Assembly (NCBI RefSeq): GCF_018446385.1
Contig: NC_055992.1
Location: 17,640,877-17,704,876, forward strand
DNA from: Zingiber officinale
Lineage: Eukaryota; Streptophyta; Magnoliopsida; Zingiberales; Zingiberaceae
Direction of reading: 5' to 3'
Length of the DNA stretch: 64,000 bases
Below the pieces are notes generated by a model that did no database searches, had not been told where the DNA came from, and saw only the letters and a program-made list of their open reading frames with translations. Of the stretch, positions 61,715-64,000 are shown piece by piece (the first letter of the stretch is position 1; each line of letters opens with the position of its first letter). Position numbers and translations under genes: made by a program.

Positions 61715-61799
61715 CTTGTACAGTTGGTACTAGATTAGACATGTCTTTTATTATTTCCTTAAGAACAAATTTTCTTATGGGCATGAGGTTTATTACATA

Positions 61800-62620
61800 G
61801 TTCTTTTCTAAAAATCGATCATTGATGCTAATAATGACCTTCTGATTTTTAAGACTATAAACCTACTTTCATTTCTCTAGGATAGCCCACAAACAAGTGA
61901 ATTCCTGTCCAACTTATCATTGTCTCTCTTCAGCATATGTGCTGGACTACCTGAATCCGAATATGCTTCAAAATAGGCTTACGCTTATTCAGCAATTCTA
62001 TATGAGTAGAGAGTTATGAATTTGGAAGGTACTATGTTCACTTCCGTTTCTAGAGTATATCCTTAAAATTAATTTGGTAATTTTCTAAATAACTCATCAT
62101 CAATCTACTTATTTCCATAAGAGTCCTATACCTTCCTTTTTCTACACCATTCTGTTGGGATATACCTAGGTGTAGTTAGTTGGGATTGAATCCCTACTTC
62201 TGATAAGTGACTCCTAAATTATCCCAAGAGGTACTTGCCACTACGATCTCACCGTAGTGCCTTGATACTTTTACCTTGACATTTTTTCACATCAGCCTCA
62301 TACTCTTTGAACTAATCAAAGCACTTAGACTTGTGGCACATCAAGTAAATGTATCCGTATATCAAATAGTTGTCTATAAAATAGACGAAATATTTGAAAC
62401 AGCCTCTTGCTTGGATAGTCATAGGATCACACAAATCAAAATGAACCAATTTCAACATATCTTTGACTCCATACCCCTTAGACTTGAAAGCTTCTTGGTT
62501 ATTTTTCCTTCCAAGTAAGACTCGCAGGTTGGAAAGATTTCCACTACTAATGAACCCAAAAGTTCATCAGCTACCAATGAATCATACTCAAGTTAATATA
62601 ACCTAGCCTTAGATGCCAAA
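61800..62620 (-). pseudogene. Copia integrase core, degenerate
   Basis: Minus-strand fragments read 'VHFDLCDPM' near 62440, 'YFVYFIDNYLIYGYIYLMCH' near 62330-62390 and 'GKSIKALRWDRSGKYL' near 62225-62270. These match the first aspartate, the central strand and the second aspartate of Copia integrases ('LRSDRGGEY'). The glutamate region is at about 62150 ('IPTEWCRKRKV'). Stops are frequent. Confidence 0.65.
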
Positions 62621-63240
62621 GATATAATTGGTTCATTTCCGAAGGTTACTTTCTCTTAAAGTTAGAAGATGTGTTACTAATTTCCATTTGTTGCATCGTG
62701 AGAGTTATTGGATTTATAAATTGCCAACCAACGTACCAGAACAGATAACTTCCCTCTTTTTCTTAATAACAACTTTGTTATTAAAAGAGGCAGAATATCA
62801 AGTTCTTTGAATAGTTTAGAAACTGAAAACTAGTTCTTTCTAAACTTGGTGCGTAAAGACAATTACTTAAAAATCCATGTTTTATTTTTATCAAAAGATA
62901 AACATCTCCCACTGCAACAGCTGCCACTTTTACAGCAGTGCCCATGTGGACAGTGTTTTTATTTTCATTTAGTTGTCGGGTTTCCTGGAACCCTGCAATG
63001 AATTGCGGACATGATTAATGGCATCTGTATCTACACTCCAGGTTCTGGTAGATAACACCACTAAACATGTTTCAACTAATGAATAAAATACACCTATATT
63101 GTTCTTAGTTCTAAGAGGACAGTCTACCTTAATGTCCAAATCCTATTTCCAATCAATTATAATTGGGACTACTAAGTCTATCCTAAAGTATATCAGCTAG
63201 GGATTGACCATCATCCTAAGAATCACAAAAATATTTGGTT
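62621..63240 (-). pseudogene. Copia protease and pre-integrase region, degenerate
   Basis: A minus-strand string 'TWSVDTDAINHV' near 63005-63045 corresponds to the protease site 'W..DSGA..H'. No continuous frame remains. Confidence 0.45.
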
Positions 63241-63254
63241 AAGACCAACTCCTT

Positions 63255-63730
63255 AAAAATCTCCATGAATTTTGTATGCCACGTTAGTGTGGACGTATAC
63301 AAATTCAAAGAGGAAATTTTATCATTTAATTTTATTATCTCGTCAACCTTACTTTATGACGAATAAAATTAATAGTTGGTCTATCTTTAATCAAATATTT
63401 GGTCAAGACTTCTAAATTTAAAATAATATTGATTCCTCTAACAATACTATTTAAATTTACCAACACCTCAAAACACCGTAAATTTTGCATGCCACGTTAG
63501 TGTGGACGTATACAAAATCAACATTTGTAAGAGGAGGGTTTTACCCATCAACTATCTTGTCAATGTAACTTTATGACAAATAAAATTATCTCAAACACCG
63601 TTAATTTTGTATGCCACGTTAGTGTTGACGTATACAAAATCAATCATTTGTAAGAGGGGTTTTAACCCTTTAATTTTATTATCTTGTCAACCTAGTTTTA
63701 TGACAAATTAATAGTTGGTTTCATTTGGTC
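63255..63730. repeat. Three copies of a hairpin repeat (gtatgccacgttagtgtggac)
   Basis: At about 63266, 63489 and 63610 the string 'atgccacgttagtgtggacg' plus 'tataca' recurs within copies of ~110 bases that also share 'gacaaataaaatta'. 'gtatgccac' and 'gtgtggacgtatac' are imperfect inverted repeats, so each can fold. Confidence 0.75.
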
Positions 63731-64000
63731 ACACAAATAATAACAGTGACTCCGATGGGGAGGATACTATTAGATGTGTCTAAGTGTATACCATTACTTG
63801 ACACTAAGTCCATTAATAAGATTATGCCCCTTCCGTTGGGGAAGATCACACGCTCTTAATTAATTTCCTATAGTCATCCAAAAATGGAAGTCTGTTCTAG
63901 CGATCTGCAAACTAGCTCATCCGTTATGGAGGAAGGCACTCAGAGCCAACGCGCAAGCTTGTTTGCATCACTTACAAACCAGTAATGGAGACCATGGGAT
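63731..64000. other. End of window inside the minus-strand Copia element
   Basis: No reliable gag motif or primer site is seen before the window ends, so the 5' LTR lies beyond it. Confidence 0.4.

Larger units (their letters stand above)
57425..64000 (-). mobile_element. Degenerate Ty1/Copia element, minus strand, runs off the window
   Basis: From left to right the plus strand shows the 3' LTR (57425-60018), purine tract, RNase H, RT, linker, integrase and the protease/gag region in reverse. All domains are full of stops. The likely left duplication is GTTAA (57420-57424); the other end is outside the window. Confidence 0.75.

Overview
The window is nuclear DNA of a flowering plant, almost certainly a large, repeat-rich monocot genome. 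The evidence is layered LTR retrotransposons with 5-bp target duplications, a CACTA transposon carrying intron-containing plant gene pieces, and one host gene with plant splice sites and a very GC-rich first exon. I lean towards the ginger order (Zingiberales), but the sequence alone does not prove it. There are no bacterial features.

Layout. 1-803 is the right end of a Copia LTR that split the 5' LTR of an old Tat-lineage Ty3/Gypsy element (804-22155). That element has a broken gag-PR-RT-RH-second RNase H-INT set, a 75-bp tandem array after pol, and an antisense ORF cut by two later insertions: an Athila-type element without pol (7534-16649, duplication CTTCC) and a solo Copia LTR (17957-19744, duplication CATAT). 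The Gypsy element sits in the LTR of a small TRIM-like element (22156-22316 plus 33787-34284). The TRIM interior was also hit by a gag-only Copia element X (22317-33786, TAGTA). X holds gag-only Copia element Y (25849-33337) in its 3' LTR, and Y holds a triple palindrome Z (27670-28849, CCAAC) in its gag.

34285-35421 and 39004-40595 are two solo LTRs of one family on either side of the only intact host gene, a GH28 polygalacturonase-like gene (36508-38573). 40601-43318 is decayed repeat DNA ending in an old Tat-type LTR and primer-binding site. 43319 onward is another Copia LTR, hit by a non-autonomous CACTA element (43474-56685, duplication ATA). The CACTA element carries fragments of three unrelated host genes: TTL (urate pathway), Cu/Zn superoxide dismutase and 3-oxoacyl-ACP reductase. 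It was itself entered by gag-only Copia element W on the minus strand (45835-52680, ATTTA). 57425-64000 is a degenerate minus-strand Copia element that runs off the window.

The strongest unexplained pattern is that many LTR families here carry, just upstream of their TATA box, an array of short GC-rich palindromes whose core differs between families (CGATCG, CGGCCG, GGTCGACC, GGGCGCCC, AGTCGACT, GGCCGGCC and others). Two sibling families, Y and W, share an LTR backbone but carry different palindrome cassettes at the same place. This suggests modular exchange of U3 elements. Boundaries marked by a target duplication were read directly. Family names come from protein and primer-site motifs recognised by eye, with no database search.
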